Shown in pieces: positions 9,573-17,604 of a stretch of 64,000 bases of DNA. The DNA is from an uncultured Roseobacter sp. GTDB lineage: Bacteria; Pseudomonadota; Alphaproteobacteria; Rhodobacterales; Rhodobacteraceae. The notes under the pieces were generated by a model. The model was not told the origin of the DNA. It saw nothing but the letters and a program-made list of their open reading frames with translations, and searched no databases. The translations under genes were made by a program, and so were the position numbers. Location: assembly GCF_947488185.1 (NCBI RefSeq), contig NZ_CANKYM010000001.1, positions 868,001-932,000 of the forward strand. The letters are read 5' to 3'. Numbering within the stretch: the first letter of the stretch is position 1; each line of letters opens with the position of its first letter.

Positions 9573-10163
9573 TTATTGGTCTCCCTCAGCGGAATCCTCC
9601 GATGACACCTCATCGGAAATTTCGTCAAACTTTGTCTCGTCAATTGCGCCGCTCGCTTTGCGCTGGCGCAGCATTTCCTTGATCAGATCGTCCGTCAGCA
9701 CCAGTTTCGCATCCGACAGCCAGTCGAATTTCAAACCGATGGTGCCTTCGGCGACATTGATCAGAACTTCGTCGTCCTCAATGCCTGCCAACTCACCCTT
9801 AAAGCGGCGGCGGCCGTCAATCATCTCGCCCGTCTCGATCTTGGCCTCATAGCCTTCGAACATCTCGAAGTCCTTGAGCCGTGTCAGCGGACGGTCGATC
9901 CCCGGGCTGGACACCTCTAGCGTATATTCGTCGAGAATAGGGTCTTCGACATCGAGAATAGCGCTGACCGCCTGGCTGATCTCGGCGCAATCATCGACCT
10001 CGATGCCGCCGTCGGGCTTGTCGGCCATAATCTGCAGGATCGTGGATTTCCCCGACATCAGGCGCACGCGCACCAGCTCAAACCCCATATCCTCGATCAC
10101 CGGGGTGATGATCTCGGCCATGCGGCGATCAATGGCAGCTTTTGCAATCAGGTCGTTTGTCAT
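9573..10163 (-). CDS. rimP: Ribosome maturation factor RimP
   Basis: RimP is needed for maturation of the 30S subunit. The 196-residue product carries the N-terminal alpha/beta domain with GFELVRVR and the [19 protein letters not shown] motif ([17 protein letters not shown]), followed by an Sm-like C-terminal domain and an acidic tail. I start it at the ATG at 10163, which has a GAAAG ribosome site about 6 bases upstream; the reading frame could begin five codons earlier, inside the leader hairpin region, which is less likely. First gene of the rimP-nusA-rnpM-infB operon; its leader contains an attenuator-like structure. Confidence 0.94.
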   Translation of the reverse strand: MTNDLIAKAAIDRRMAEIITPVIEDMGFELVRVRLMSGKSTILQIMADKPDGGIEVDDCAEISQAVSAILDVEDPILDEYTLEVSSPGIDRPLTRLKDFEMFEGYEAKIETGEMIDGRRRFKGELAGIEDDEVLINVAEGTIGLKFDWLSDAKLVLTDDLIKEMLRQRKASGAIDETKFDEISDEVSSEDSAEGDQ

Positions 10164-10178
10164 CAGTCTTTCAGGCAC

Positions 10179-10201
10179 AAAAAAACGGGCGCGCGGCCCG
10201 T
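10179..10201 (-). terminator. Terminator-like hairpin with U-tract in the rimP leader (possible attenuator)
   Basis: On the minus strand ACGGGC (10201-10196) and GCCCGT (10190-10185) form a 6-bp stem around CGCGC, followed by seven T. It ends only 16 bases before the rimP start codon, too short to hold a separate promoter. It either stops readthrough from the upstream binding-protein gene or attenuates the nusA operon itself. An upstream GGCGCG (10243-10238) could pair with CGCGCC inside the hairpin and form a competing structure. Confidence 0.8.
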
Positions 10202-10256
10202 ATCGTGTTTCGGTGGTGCGTCTGGTTTGGACCCGAACGCGCCGCTGTTACCGCAG

Positions 10257-10285
10257 GATATACGCGCGCGGACCTGAGTCTGCAA
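10257..10285 (-). promoter_or_regulatory. Candidate sigma-70 promoter for rimP-nusA-rnpM-infB
   Basis: Minus-strand TTGCAG (10285-10280), a 17-base spacer, then TATATC (10262-10257). Predicted transcription would start near 10250 and give a leader of about 85 bases that includes the terminator-like hairpin. The match is moderate (TTG and TATA conserved) and is inferred by eye. Confidence 0.45.
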
Positions 10286-10297
10286 CCCCTGATCAGG

Positions 10298-11194
10298 TCA
10301 GCCCATCCACCACCGTTCCGCCGCGCGCAGATTGTCCAAAGGCGCACGGCTGCCAACCATCTGCGGCATGTGCAGATTTAGGGTTGCGGCAGAGGTGACC
10401 TGTTTGGAGTCCGGCAGCAGGGCGACATCCGCCACACCCTCCAGCAGCGCCGCTTCGGCCAGATCGACCGCATCGACATAGCCGTCGCGCAAGGCTTCGG
10501 CGCGCACCGGCTCGGCGGGCACGGAAACAAGCTCGACGCTGTCAAACCAGCCTGCCGCGCCGTCCTTGTAGTGCTGATCGACACGCTGGCCGATCAACTG
10601 CCGACCGGGCAGAAACTTGTGCACCCGGTAGAGACCGGTGCCGATTCCGCCCATAATCGCCTCGGCCATGTGGTTTGACGGGTAGATCACCAGCTCAGGC
10701 GCGGACAGACGATATGGGAAGTCCGGATCAGGGTCGGTCAACGTGATCCGGATCTGACGGGCACCTACCGCGTCGATCTCTACGACATCGGACAGGAGGG
10801 TGTCTCGATGCAGCGCCAGAGAGGCCAGCACATCTCCCGAGGTAAAGGGAGCGCCGTTGTGAAAGGTGACGCCGGGACGCAGGTCGACGTGCCAGACCCT
10901 GGCGTCTGCGCTGCCTTTCCAACGGGCTGCAAGCTCACCCCGCAGGGTCCCGTCGGCACCGACTTCGGTCAGCGTGTCAAACACCATACCCACCATGGCG
11001 ACCTGCATAAAAAGGCCCTGTGGGAACCGTGTATCAAAGCTGTCCGAGCGCATCGCACCGGACAGCGCCATGCGCAACCGTCCACCGCGCACGGGCGACG
11101 GGCCAGCAGATACACCGGTCGCTGCCAGCAGCGCCGCCGCCGCACCGGAAGCAAAAAGCGCCCGCCTGTCGATATGACGCAAGGCCCGACTCAT
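10298..11194 (-). CDS. Half-length ABC-type substrate-binding protein (SBP_bac_5 family), Tat signal
   Basis: A 298-residue protein resembling the first half of peptide/nickel-type periplasmic binding proteins (normally about 500 residues). Residues 1-30 form a twin-arginine signal (DRRALFA then a hydrophobic Ala-rich core). Family marks are FDTLTEVGADGTLRGELA, WHVDLRPGVTFHNGAPFTSGDV and GTGLYRVHKF. The second lobe is absent: soon after residue 270 the chain closes with PLDNLRAAERWWMG, which looks like the normal C-terminal end of this family. An internal deletion, or a reduced family, is possible. No permease or ATPase genes are nearby. Its start overlaps the pip stop (ATGA), so it is translationally coupled to pip. 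Confidence 0.8.
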   Translation of the reverse strand: MSRALRHIDRRALFASGAAAALLAATGVSAGPSPVRGGRLRMALSGAMRSDSFDTRFPQGLFMQVAMVGMVFDTLTEVGADGTLRGELAARWKGSADARVWHVDLRPGVTFHNGAPFTSGDVLASLALHRDTLLSDVVEIDAVGARQIRITLTDPDPDFPYRLSAPELVIYPSNHMAEAIMGGIGTGLYRVHKFLPGRQLIGQRVDQHYKDGAAGWFDSVELVSVPAEPVRAEALRDGYVDAVDLAEAALLEGVADVALLPDSKQVTSAATLNLHMPQMVGSRAPLDNLRAAERWWMG

Positions 11195-12162
11195 TTGCCG
11201 CCAATCCGGTCCATCGTGCGCACCAACTCCGCGCTGATGCCGGGTTCTGACAGGGCATGACCCGCATTGCGCACCATCTTGAGATCGCAATTGTCCCACT
11301 TCTGCGCCACGGCATAGGCGCTGTCAGGGGGGCAAATCATATCGTAGCGGCCCTGCACAATCACACCGGGGATATGCGCAATCCGCCCGATATGGGCGAG
11401 GATCTGACCATCGAATTCCAGAAATCCATTGTTCGAGAAATAGTGATTCTCGAGCCGGGCAAAAGCCCGCGCATATTCGCCGGGGCTTTCACCGGTGGAG
11501 CCTGACGAATGGATCGATGCCAGCGCGTTTTCCCAGGCGGACCATGCCTTGGCATAGCGTGTCTCCAACCCAATATCACCAGAAAACAGACGTCGCCTGT
11601 AGGCTTCGATCAGATCGCCGCGTTCGTCTTCAGGGATCAGCGCCGTGAACCGCGCCCAGACTTCGGGCCAGAACTTGCCGGCCCCACCACCATAGAACCA
11701 GTCCAGCTCGGCGCGGGTCATCAGGAAAACGCCGCGCAGCACGATATGACGCACATGATCGGGATGCGCCTGCGCATAAATCAGCGCCAGCGTCGCCCCC
11801 CAGCTGCCGCCAAAGACGATCCAGTGATCAATGTCCAGCTCATGCCGGATCAGCTCAATATCATCAACAAGATGCCAGGTGGTGTTGTGCGTCACGCTCG
11901 CATGCGGACGCGACCGGCCACAGCCCCGCTGGTCAAACAGAATCACCCGGTAGACCTCTGGGTCAAAATACCGCCGCATCGCCGGGCTGCATCCACCACC
12001 CGGGCCGCCGTGTAAAACAATCACCGGAATGCCATCCGGGTTACCACATTGCTCCACATAGACCTTATGTCCCTGACCCACGTCGAGCATCCGCTGATCG
12101 AAAGGATCGATCGGCGGGTACAGATATTGCACTGCGCGCTTTTGGTCCGAGAATTTGTCCAT
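11191..12162 (-). CDS. pip: Proline iminopeptidase
   Basis: A 323-residue alpha/beta-hydrolase that removes N-terminal proline from peptides in the cytoplasm. Marks of the S33 family are the oxyanion segment LHGGPGGGCSP (about 50-60), FDQRGCGRS (about 76-84), and the nucleophile elbow GGSWG with Ser120; the late RYDMICPP and GHALSEPG segments supply Asp and His. I use the ATG at 12162; the frame is open far upstream inside ubiG antisense, but the family begins just before YLYPPIDPFDQRMLDV. Divergent from ubiG, with a TATAAT sequence at 12173-12178 in the 48-bp gap. Downstream it overlaps the binding-protein gene by 4 bp; peptide import and cleavage may be linked. Confidence 0.93.
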   Translation of the reverse strand: MDKFSDQKRAVQYLYPPIDPFDQRMLDVGQGHKVYVEQCGNPDGIPVIVLHGGPGGGCSPAMRRYFDPEVYRVILFDQRGCGRSRPHASVTHNTTWHLVDDIELIRHELDIDHWIVFGGSWGATLALIYAQAHPDHVRHIVLRGVFLMTRAELDWFYGGGAGKFWPEVWARFTALIPEDERGDLIEAYRRRLFSGDIGLETRYAKAWSAWENALASIHSSGSTGESPGEYARAFARLENHYFSNNGFLEFDGQILAHIGRIAHIPGVIVQGRYDMICPPDSAYAVAQKWDNCDLKMVRNAGHALSEPGISAELVRTMDRIGGK

Positions 12163-12210
12163 TACAGGCCTATATAATACGAAAACGCACTTGAGCACAT
12201 GGAGATCAGA

Positions 12211-12957
12211 ATGCAAGCGCCTCAAACCACGGTTGACCCCTCCGAGATTGCTAAATTCGAGGCGATGGCGGCGGAGTGGTGGGACGAGAACGGCAAGTTC
12301 AAGCCGCTGCACATGCTGAACCCCTGCCGGCTCGACTATATCACCACCCAGATCGCCGCCGAATTCGACCGTGATCTGAAGACGCCAGCGCCGTTCAAGG
12401 GTCTGCTCATTCTGGATATCGGCTGCGGCGGCGGGCTGCTGGCGGAGCCGATGGCGCGTCTGGGCGCGGATGTTGTGGGGGCTGATGCCGCCGAACGCAA
12501 CATCCCCGTGGCAAAAATCCACGCGGAACAATCCGGGCTGGTGATCGACTACCGCCACACCACCGCCGAGGATATGGCCGAGGCAGGTGAGCAATTCGAC
12601 GTCGTCCTGAACATGGAGGTGGTCGAACATGTCGCCTCCCCCATCGACTACCTGATCGCCTGCCGGAAACTTCTGAAACCGGGTGGACTGCACATCTGCT
12701 CCACCCTGAACCGCAATCCAAAGTCCTACATGATGGCGATCATCGGCGCGGAGCATGTGATGCGCTGGCTGCCCAAAGGCACGCATGAATGGTCAAAATT
12801 CATCACGCCGGATGAACTTTATGACCTGATGCGGCAGGCTGGCCTCGATCCGGTGGATCGCAAAGGGTTCGTCTTCAACCCGCTCACCTGGTCCTGGCGG
12901 CTGTCGGACCGGGATCTGAGCGTGAACTACGTGACCGCCAGCCTGAAACCGGCCTAG
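12211..12957 (+). CDS. ubiG: Ubiquinone biosynthesis O-methyltransferase UbiG
   Basis: UbiG performs both O-methylations in ubiquinone synthesis with S-adenosylmethionine. Product of 248 residues, the normal length. SAM motif I is [19 protein letters not shown] (about 68-86), with the N-terminal [19 protein letters not shown] typical of UbiG and a VVEHV post-motif. Two in-frame ATGs exist (12199 and 12211); I prefer 12211 because GGAGA sits 7-8 bases upstream of it and homologs begin near MQAPQTTVD. The stop codon overlaps the convergent marR stop by a few bases. Location on the inner side of the membrane follows from the family. Confidence 0.95.
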   Translation: MQAPQTTVDPSEIAKFEAMAAEWWDENGKFKPLHMLNPCRLDYITTQIAAEFDRDLKTPAPFKGLLILDIGCGGGLLAEPMARLGADVVGADAAERNIPVAKIHAEQSGLVIDYRHTTAEDMAEAGEQFDVVLNMEVVEHVASPIDYLIACRKLLKPGGLHICSTLNRNPKSYMMAIIGAEHVMRWLPKGTHEWSKFITPDELYDLMRQAGLDPVDRKGFVFNPLTWSWRLSDRDLSVNYVTASLKPA

Positions 12958-13397
12958 GTTTCTTCGCCCAGCTGACGGCGCATCTCGCGTAGAATCGGCA
13001 ACGCCTCGCGCACTTGGGCGTCACCCAGCTTCTCGACCACCTGATTGATCAGCGGCGTAATTGACCCCACCGCATGGTCGCGCGCCTGCCGTCCCGCCGG
13101 GCTGATCGCGACCATCTTGCGCCGCGCGTCATCCCAATCGGGCCGAATATGCACGTAACCGGCCCACTCCAGCTTGCTCAAAGTATTGGTCATGGCCCCG
13201 CGGGTGACATGGAATGTCTCTGCCAGTTGTGCGGGCGTACGTTCATCCATCGTGCGCGCCAGATGGTTGAGCACCGAAAAATGAGAGATTTCCATGCCCT
13301 TCGGCAACACCTTGCTCAGCCGCGCGCGCACCATCTGGTCCGCTGCGAGCACTTCGCTAAAGAGCGCAATCGCCAAGGCATTTCTGTCTTCGTTCAT
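12954..13397 (-). CDS. MarR-family transcriptional regulator
   Basis: A 147-residue winged-helix regulator of the MarR family. The DNA-binding region includes the recognition-helix part [20 protein letters not shown] (about 58-77) and the wing [15 protein letters not shown] (about 88-103), flanked by dimerisation helices. The ligand and targets are unknown. It is the last gene of a ComF-grxC-nitrilase-marR run, its ATG overlapping the nitrilase stop (ATGA), so it may regulate this operon. It converges on ubiG with overlapping stop codons. Confidence 0.9.
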   Translation of the reverse strand: MNEDRNALAIALFSEVLAADQMVRARLSKVLPKGMEISHFSVLNHLARTMDERTPAQLAETFHVTRGAMTNTLSKLEWAGYVHIRPDWDDARRKMVAISPAGRQARDHAVGSITPLINQVVEKLGDAQVREALPILREMRRQLGEET

Positions 13398-14227
13398 CAG
13401 GGTCCATCAAAGGGTCGCGCATTCTCAAGGCTGGGGACGCGGGCCCGAGCCTTGGCCACTTCTCCCATATCGAGGTCCGTGATGTAAACGCCCGGCGTCT
13501 CTCCTGCGTCCATTTGGACCTCGCCCCAAGGGGTTACGACCAGAGAATGCCCGTAGGTGCGGCGTGTTTTATGGCCTGCGCTGGCATGCAGCCCGGTCTG
13601 TGCCGGAGCCAGCACAAAGCATCCGGTTTCAATGGCACGGGCCCGCAACAGCGTGTGCCAATGTGCGGCACCGGTCACTGGCGAAAACGCCGCTGGAACG
13701 GTCAGGATATGCGCCCCCGCATTCGCAAGTGCCGCGTGCAGTTTGGGAAACCGCAGATCATAGCAGATGGTCATTCCAACAGGACCAAAGGCGGTTTCCG
13801 CCACAACGGCCTGCGTCCCTGGGCGATACCCTTGCGATTCGCGCCATGTTTCCTCGGGTGTGACATCCACGTCAAACATATGGATTTTATCGTAGCGCGC
13901 GACGATCTCGCCACCGGGGTTGATCATGAACGATCGATTGGCAAAGCGACCGTCCGCATCGGTTGTCTTCAGCCCCAGAGAGCCGATCAACACCCAGAGA
14001 CCCAAGGCCTTGGCCTCTTTGCGCAGGGCTGCCAACGTGATGTCATCCGCCTCAAGCTGCAGCACAGTATTTTGATGCGTCCGACTGGTTGAGACACAAT
14101 TCGTGACCTCGGGCGTCAGGACAAACTCCGCCCCCTCCGCAGCCGCCTGCCGCAGATACCCGAGCGTACCCTCAAGGTTCGCCACGGGATCTTCAGAGAC
14201 ATTCAGCTGCAGGAGGGCGGTTCTCAT
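13397..14227 (-). CDS. Carbon-nitrogen hydrolase (Nit1/Nit2-type amidase)
   Basis: A 276-residue nitrilase-superfamily enzyme with the full catalytic triad: Glu40 (LTPEVTN), Lys114 (RYDKIHMFDVD) and Cys155 (MTICYDLRFP). The length and DKIHMFDVD / CYDLRFPxLHxxLA pattern match the Nit branch, which covers omega-amidase and deaminated-glutathione amidase. The neighbouring glutaredoxin makes deaminated glutathione, a side product of transaminases, an attractive substrate, but this is inference. It overlaps grxC upstream by 4 bp and marR downstream by 1 bp, so all three are likely cotranscribed. Confidence 0.91.
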   Translation of the reverse strand: MRTALLQLNVSEDPVANLEGTLGYLRQAAAEGAEFVLTPEVTNCVSTSRTHQNTVLQLEADDITLAALRKEAKALGLWVLIGSLGLKTTDADGRFANRSFMINPGGEIVARYDKIHMFDVDVTPEETWRESQGYRPGTQAVVAETAFGPVGMTICYDLRFPKLHAALANAGAHILTVPAAFSPVTGAAHWHTLLRARAIETGCFVLAPAQTGLHASAGHKTRRTYGHSLVVTPWGEVQMDAGETPGVYITDLDMGEVAKARARVPSLENARPFDGP

Positions 14228-14481
14228 GCCGCCAGAAGCGTGTCGAGTTTCCCGGCCCGTTCGAGCGCGTAGAGGTCATCGCAACCGCCCACATGGGTTT
14301 CACCCACAAAAATCTGCGGCACCGTGCGCCCGCCATTCGCGCGCTGGATCATCTCCGGCTTGCGGTCCGGGTTCGCCCAGACATCGACCTCGGCGAAGTC
14401 GACGCCTTTCTGTTTCAGCAGGCGTTTGGCCGCATGGCAAAAGCCACAGAGCGGCGAGGTATAAATTTCAACGGTTTGCAT
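14224..14481 (-). CDS. grxC: Glutaredoxin 3
   Basis: An 85-residue glutaredoxin with the dithiol active site CGFC (Cys12, Cys15), cis-Pro/TVP motif (GGRTVPQIF) and the GGCDDL glutathione-binding segment. It reduces disulfides and mixed disulfides with glutathione in the cytoplasm. The usual dithiol Grx3 motif is CPYC; here Pro-Tyr is Gly-Phe, a pattern I recall from other alphaproteobacterial GrxC proteins. Lies 39 bp downstream of comF and overlaps the nitrilase gene (ATGA). Confidence 0.95.
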   Translation of the reverse strand: MQTVEIYTSPLCGFCHAAKRLLKQKGVDFAEVDVWANPDRKPEMIQRANGGRTVPQIFVGETHVGGCDDLYALERAGKLDTLLAA

Positions 14482-14520
14482 CCTGGTCTTTCCTCATTGC
14501 GCGAAGCGTTGGTGAGGAAC

Positions 14521-15252
14521 TTAGGCATCCTTGACCACGCGTGCCAGTGTTACGACGTATACCGGCCCTGACCCTGCTGCAAGGCAGGCATCCGCAGCTG
14601 CCGACAGCGTCGCCCCGGAGGTGAACACATCATCAACGATCAGGACCGGACGGGACACCAGCCGGTGCCTGCGCCGAGGATGCACCGAGATCGCGCCCTT
14701 GACGGATGAGAACCGCACTTCCCGCGTCATACCTTCCATCGGCAGCGTACGTTTTTGCCGCTGCAAAAGGTCCGGACAAACGGGTAATCCTACATTTTTT
14801 GCAAGGGCTTGGGCCAAAAGTGCAGACTGGTTGTAGCGTCGCTTGACCATCCGCGTCCAATGCAGCGGCACGGGGGCGATGATCATATTGTCCTTGGGCA
14901 AATCTGCCATTGCCTGCGCCATCCATTGCGCCGCCGGCTTTGCGATCTCCTGTCGGTCGCCGTGCTTCAGGCCCAGAACCAGCCGCCTGCCGTTATCCTT
15001 GTAGATCAACGCTGATCGCCCCTGTTTCCAGGGGCGCGGCGTGCGCATGCAGTCATCACATTTAAGTGTATCCGAGTGATCCTCTCCCGGCAGCGGCGTC
15101 CCGCAGCAATCGCAGATCGACCCGCCGATAAAAAGGGTGTCGCGCCAACAGGTCCCGCAAAGACCAAAGTCACTCAGCACCTTGCCGCCACAGCCCAGGC
15201 ACCGTGGCGGATAGATCATCGAGACCGCTGTTTGAAAACTCAGTTCTGCCAC
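14521..15252 (-). CDS. comF: ComF-family phosphoribosyltransferase-like protein
   Basis: A 243-residue double zinc-finger plus phosphoribosyltransferase-fold protein. The N-terminal Cys pairs (CLGC, CGTC, CDCC, CDDC) lie within about residues 16-75, and the PRTase PRPP loop is LIVDDVFTSGATL (about 210-222). The family is linked to DNA uptake in competent bacteria, but in many genomes its role is open. Start choice: the GTG at 15252 is preceded by AAGGGG with about 9-base spacing and gives the family length; the open frame extends to 15432 but would run across the divergent methyltransferase start. An ATG at 15216 is an alternative. Confidence 0.88.
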   Translation of the reverse strand: MAELSFQTAVSMIYPPRCLGCGGKVLSDFGLCGTCWRDTLFIGGSICDCCGTPLPGEDHSDTLKCDDCMRTPRPWKQGRSALIYKDNGRRLVLGLKHGDRQEIAKPAAQWMAQAMADLPKDNMIIAPVPLHWTRMVKRRYNQSALLAQALAKNVGLPVCPDLLQRQKRTLPMEGMTREVRFSSVKGAISVHPRRRHRLVSRPVLIVDDVFTSGATLSAAADACLAAGSGPVYVVTLARVVKDA

Positions 15253-15267
15253 CCTATTGTCCCCTTC

Positions 15268-16080
15268 ATGACTGGCCCAAAAATCCTGACGGACATTCCT
15301 GCCCTGCAGCGACATCGCGCGCGCGCCGACGCGCTCTTTCTGCAAGAGGCCGCGGCGGACGAAGTGCAGGATCGCCTCATGATGGTTAACAGGTCGTTTA
15401 CAGCGCCCGTTGTTGTGACGCCTTTCCCGCAAGTCTGGATCCCAAGACTGCCGAATGCGGTGATCTGCGCAGACAGTGATCGACTGGATTTATCCGAAGC
15501 CGCTCACGATCTGGTCATCCACGCGATGGGGCTGCATTGGGCAAACGACCCGGTGGGCCAGCTGATCCAATGCCGCCGCGCTTTGAAACCCGATGGCATG
15601 CTGATCATGGCAAGCTTGGGCGGGCAAACACTTGAGCAATTGCGCAGCTGTCTGGGTCAGGCGGAAATCGCGCTGACCGGCGGGCTGTCACCACGCATCG
15701 CGCCCATGGGGGAAATCCGCGATCTGGGGGCCTTGCTGCAGCGCGCAGGCCTCGCCCTGCCCGTGGCAGATAGTCTCACCCTGACGGTGGAATACCGCGA
15801 CGCCTGGCACCTGATGCGGGATCTGCGGGCGATGGGGGAAAGCAATGCGCTGCACGACCGGCACCGGACACCGACGCGGCGCGCTCTTTTTGAAGAGACA
15901 TCGCGGCTCTATACTGCGCATTACGCCACGGGTGAGGGTCGTATCCCGGCCACGTTCGAAATGGTGTTCCTGACCGGATGGGCGCCGGATGAAAGCCAGC
16001 AAAAACCGCTGCGCCCCGGCTCCGCCCGCCAGCGTCTGGCGGATGCGCTGGCAGTCCCTGAAACCCCCCTGCGCGATTGA
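15268..16080 (+). CDS. SAM-dependent methyltransferase-like protein (BioC / NDUFAF5-like)
   Basis: A 270-residue class I methyltransferase-fold protein. The post-motif region (HDLVIHAMGLHWANDPVGQL, then KPDGMLIMASLGGQTLEQLR) is characteristic of the BioC/NDUFAF5 group. The N-terminus has DRALFLQEAA-like features (ADALFLQEAAADEVQDRL), while the glycine-rich SAM motif I is not obvious, so activity is uncertain. Mitochondrial NDUFAF5 hydroxylates an arginine in complex I; a related role is possible but unproven. The ATG at 15268 lies 15 bp from the divergent comF start. The frame is open upstream to 15076 inside comF antisense, which I do not accept. Confidence 0.82.
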   Translation: MTGPKILTDIPALQRHRARADALFLQEAAADEVQDRLMMVNRSFTAPVVVTPFPQVWIPRLPNAVICADSDRLDLSEAAHDLVIHAMGLHWANDPVGQLIQCRRALKPDGMLIMASLGGQTLEQLRSCLGQAEIALTGGLSPRIAPMGEIRDLGALLQRAGLALPVADSLTLTVEYRDAWHLMRDLRAMGESNALHDRHRTPTRRALFEETSRLYTAHYATGEGRIPATFEMVFLTGWAPDESQQKPLRPGSARQRLADALAVPETPLRD

Positions 16081-16135
16081 CGCCCGCGTAAAACTGTCTA
16101 TCTGAGGCGCATACGTGCTGCACAAGGACCATATC

Positions 16136-17206
16136 ATGCTGGACAGCCGCGCCTCCGCGCCCGTGACCGTGCGCCCGGCACATGCCAAAGACGACCATCC
16201 CGAGGTCGCAACACCTAAGGTGGGCATTCTGCTTGCGAATCTCGGCACGCCGGACAATTACGATTATTGGTCGATGCGCCGCTATCTGAACGAATTCCTG
16301 TCCGACCGCCGGGTGATCGACTACAGCCCGTGGATCTGGCAACCACTTTTGCAGCTGATCATCCTGTCGAAACGTCCGTTTTCCAGCGGTGCCGCCTATA
16401 AATCCATCTGGAACGAGTCGGAGGGCGAAAGCCCGCTGATGACCATCACCAAGGCCCAGGCCGCCAAGATCACCGCCGAAATGCATAAACGCCACGGTGA
16501 CGAAGTGATGGTGGATTTCTGCATGCGCTACGGCAACCCGTCGACCCGGTCAAAGGTGGCCGCAATGACGGCAGCGGGATGTCGGAAAATCCTGTTTTTC
16601 CCGCTCTATCCGCACTACGCGGGTGCCACGTCGGCGACGGCAAACGACGAATTCTTTCGCGCGCTGACCTATGAAAAGTGGCAGCCGGTGACCCGCACCG
16701 TGGAGCCCTATTTCGATCGAACGGACTATATTGAGGCGCTGGCGCAATCGATTGAGCGGGCCTATGGCCACATGGAAAAGAAACCCGATATCCTGGTCTG
16801 TTCCTATCACGGCGTGCCCATCCGCTACCTGATGGAAGGTGATCCCTACCACTGCCAATGCCAGAAAACGACGCGCCTGCTCAAGGAACGTCTGGGCTGG
16901 AAAGACACTGAAATCACAACAACATTCCAGTCAAAATTCGGCCCCGAAGAATGGTTGCAGCCCTACACCGTCGAAGAGGTCGCGCGTCTGGCGGAAGCGG
17001 GCAAGAAGAATATCGCAGTCTGTGCTCCTGCTTTTTCAGCTGACTGCATCGAGACACTCGAAGAGATCAATGAAGAGATCAAGGAGAGTTTTGAGGAAGC
17101 GGGGGGCGAAACCTTCACCTATATTCCCTGCCTCAACGATGACCGGGCCCATATCGAAGCTCTATCGAATGTGATCGATGACAATCTCAAGGGATGGATC
17201 GACTGA
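16136..17206 (+). CDS. hemH: Ferrochelatase
   Basis: HemH inserts ferrous iron into protoporphyrin IX, the last step of haem synthesis. The 356-residue product contains the N-terminal GILLANLGTP, the YxxxRRYLxEFLSD segment, the catalytic His in CSYHGVPIRY (about residue 225) and the Glu-rich SKFGPEEWLQPYT and PAFSADCIETLEE motifs. The ATG at 16136 has AAGGA 8 bases upstream; an in-frame GTG at 16115 is less likely. Other tetrapyrrole genes in this window are hemJ (51.6 kb) and hemW (43.5 kb), so the pathway is dispersed. Transcription ends at the terminator at 17233-17264. Confidence 0.96.
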   Translation: MLDSRASAPVTVRPAHAKDDHPEVATPKVGILLANLGTPDNYDYWSMRRYLNEFLSDRRVIDYSPWIWQPLLQLIILSKRPFSSGAAYKSIWNESEGESPLMTITKAQAAKITAEMHKRHGDEVMVDFCMRYGNPSTRSKVAAMTAAGCRKILFFPLYPHYAGATSATANDEFFRALTYEKWQPVTRTVEPYFDRTDYIEALAQSIERAYGHMEKKPDILVCSYHGVPIRYLMEGDPYHCQCQKTTRLLKERLGWKDTEITTTFQSKFGPEEWLQPYTVEEVARLAEAGKKNIAVCAPAFSADCIETLEEINEEIKESFEEAGGETFTYIPCLNDDRAHIEALSNVIDDNLKGWID

Positions 17207-17232
17207 CGTCGTCTCATCACTCTTTTAAACGT

Positions 17233-17264
17233 AAAAAAGGCGGTGCAAAACACACCGCCTTTTT
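17233..17264. terminator. Bidirectional intrinsic terminator between hemH and the small membrane gene
   Basis: GGCGGTG (17239-17245) pairs with CACCGCC (17253-17259) around a 7-base loop, with six A on the left and five T on the right. It serves hemH on the plus strand and the 58-residue gene on the minus strand. Confidence 0.9.
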
Positions 17265-17287
17265 AAACTGAAGTACTGAATTTCCGA

Positions 17288-17464
17288 TTAGGAAATGGCA
17301 GCAGCAACAATGATCAGAAGCAGGATCGGCAGAAGAACGCCGGAAGACGAGCTTTCTGCTTCTTGAACCACAACTGGTGCTTCAACGACTGGCTCTGCAA
17401 GCGAACCTGCGTATGCTGTCGATGCGGCGGCTGTCAGAGCAGCGGCGAGAACGAGTTTTTTCAT
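17288..17464 (-). CDS. Small secreted or membrane-anchored peptide, 58 residues
   Basis: A 58-residue protein with an N-terminal signal peptide (MKKLVLAAALTAAASTAYA, cleavage after residue 19), a short acidic/Val-Pro linker, four consecutive serines and a C-terminal hydrophobic helix of about 16 residues (GVLLPILLLIIVAAAI) ending at the stop. A strong GGAGG ribosome site sits 7 bases before the ATG at 17464, and it shares a terminator with hemH. The signal plus Ser-rich joint plus C-terminal helix resembles small tail-anchored envelope peptides. I recall similar genes next to hemH in related genomes, but function is unknown. Confidence 0.8.
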   Translation of the reverse strand: MKKLVLAAALTAAASTAYAGSLAEPVVEAPVVVQEAESSSSGVLLPILLLIIVAAAIS

Positions 17465-17604
17465 ATCATAACCTCCAGAATCGGCGAGCCACGCAAAGCG
17501 ATAGCACGCACCCAAGACTTACCTCGTGATTGTTGGTAAAGCATCATAACGTGATGTTTGCAAACTGGATTCCCCCGCCGCCCAACAGATCAAGGTTAAT
17601 GTCG

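Noticed and set aside
12142..12178. TATAAT at 12173-12178 as a full ubiG promoter
   Set aside because: The -10 is perfect, but no -35 with 16-18 base spacing was found, so I do not list it as a promoter feature.
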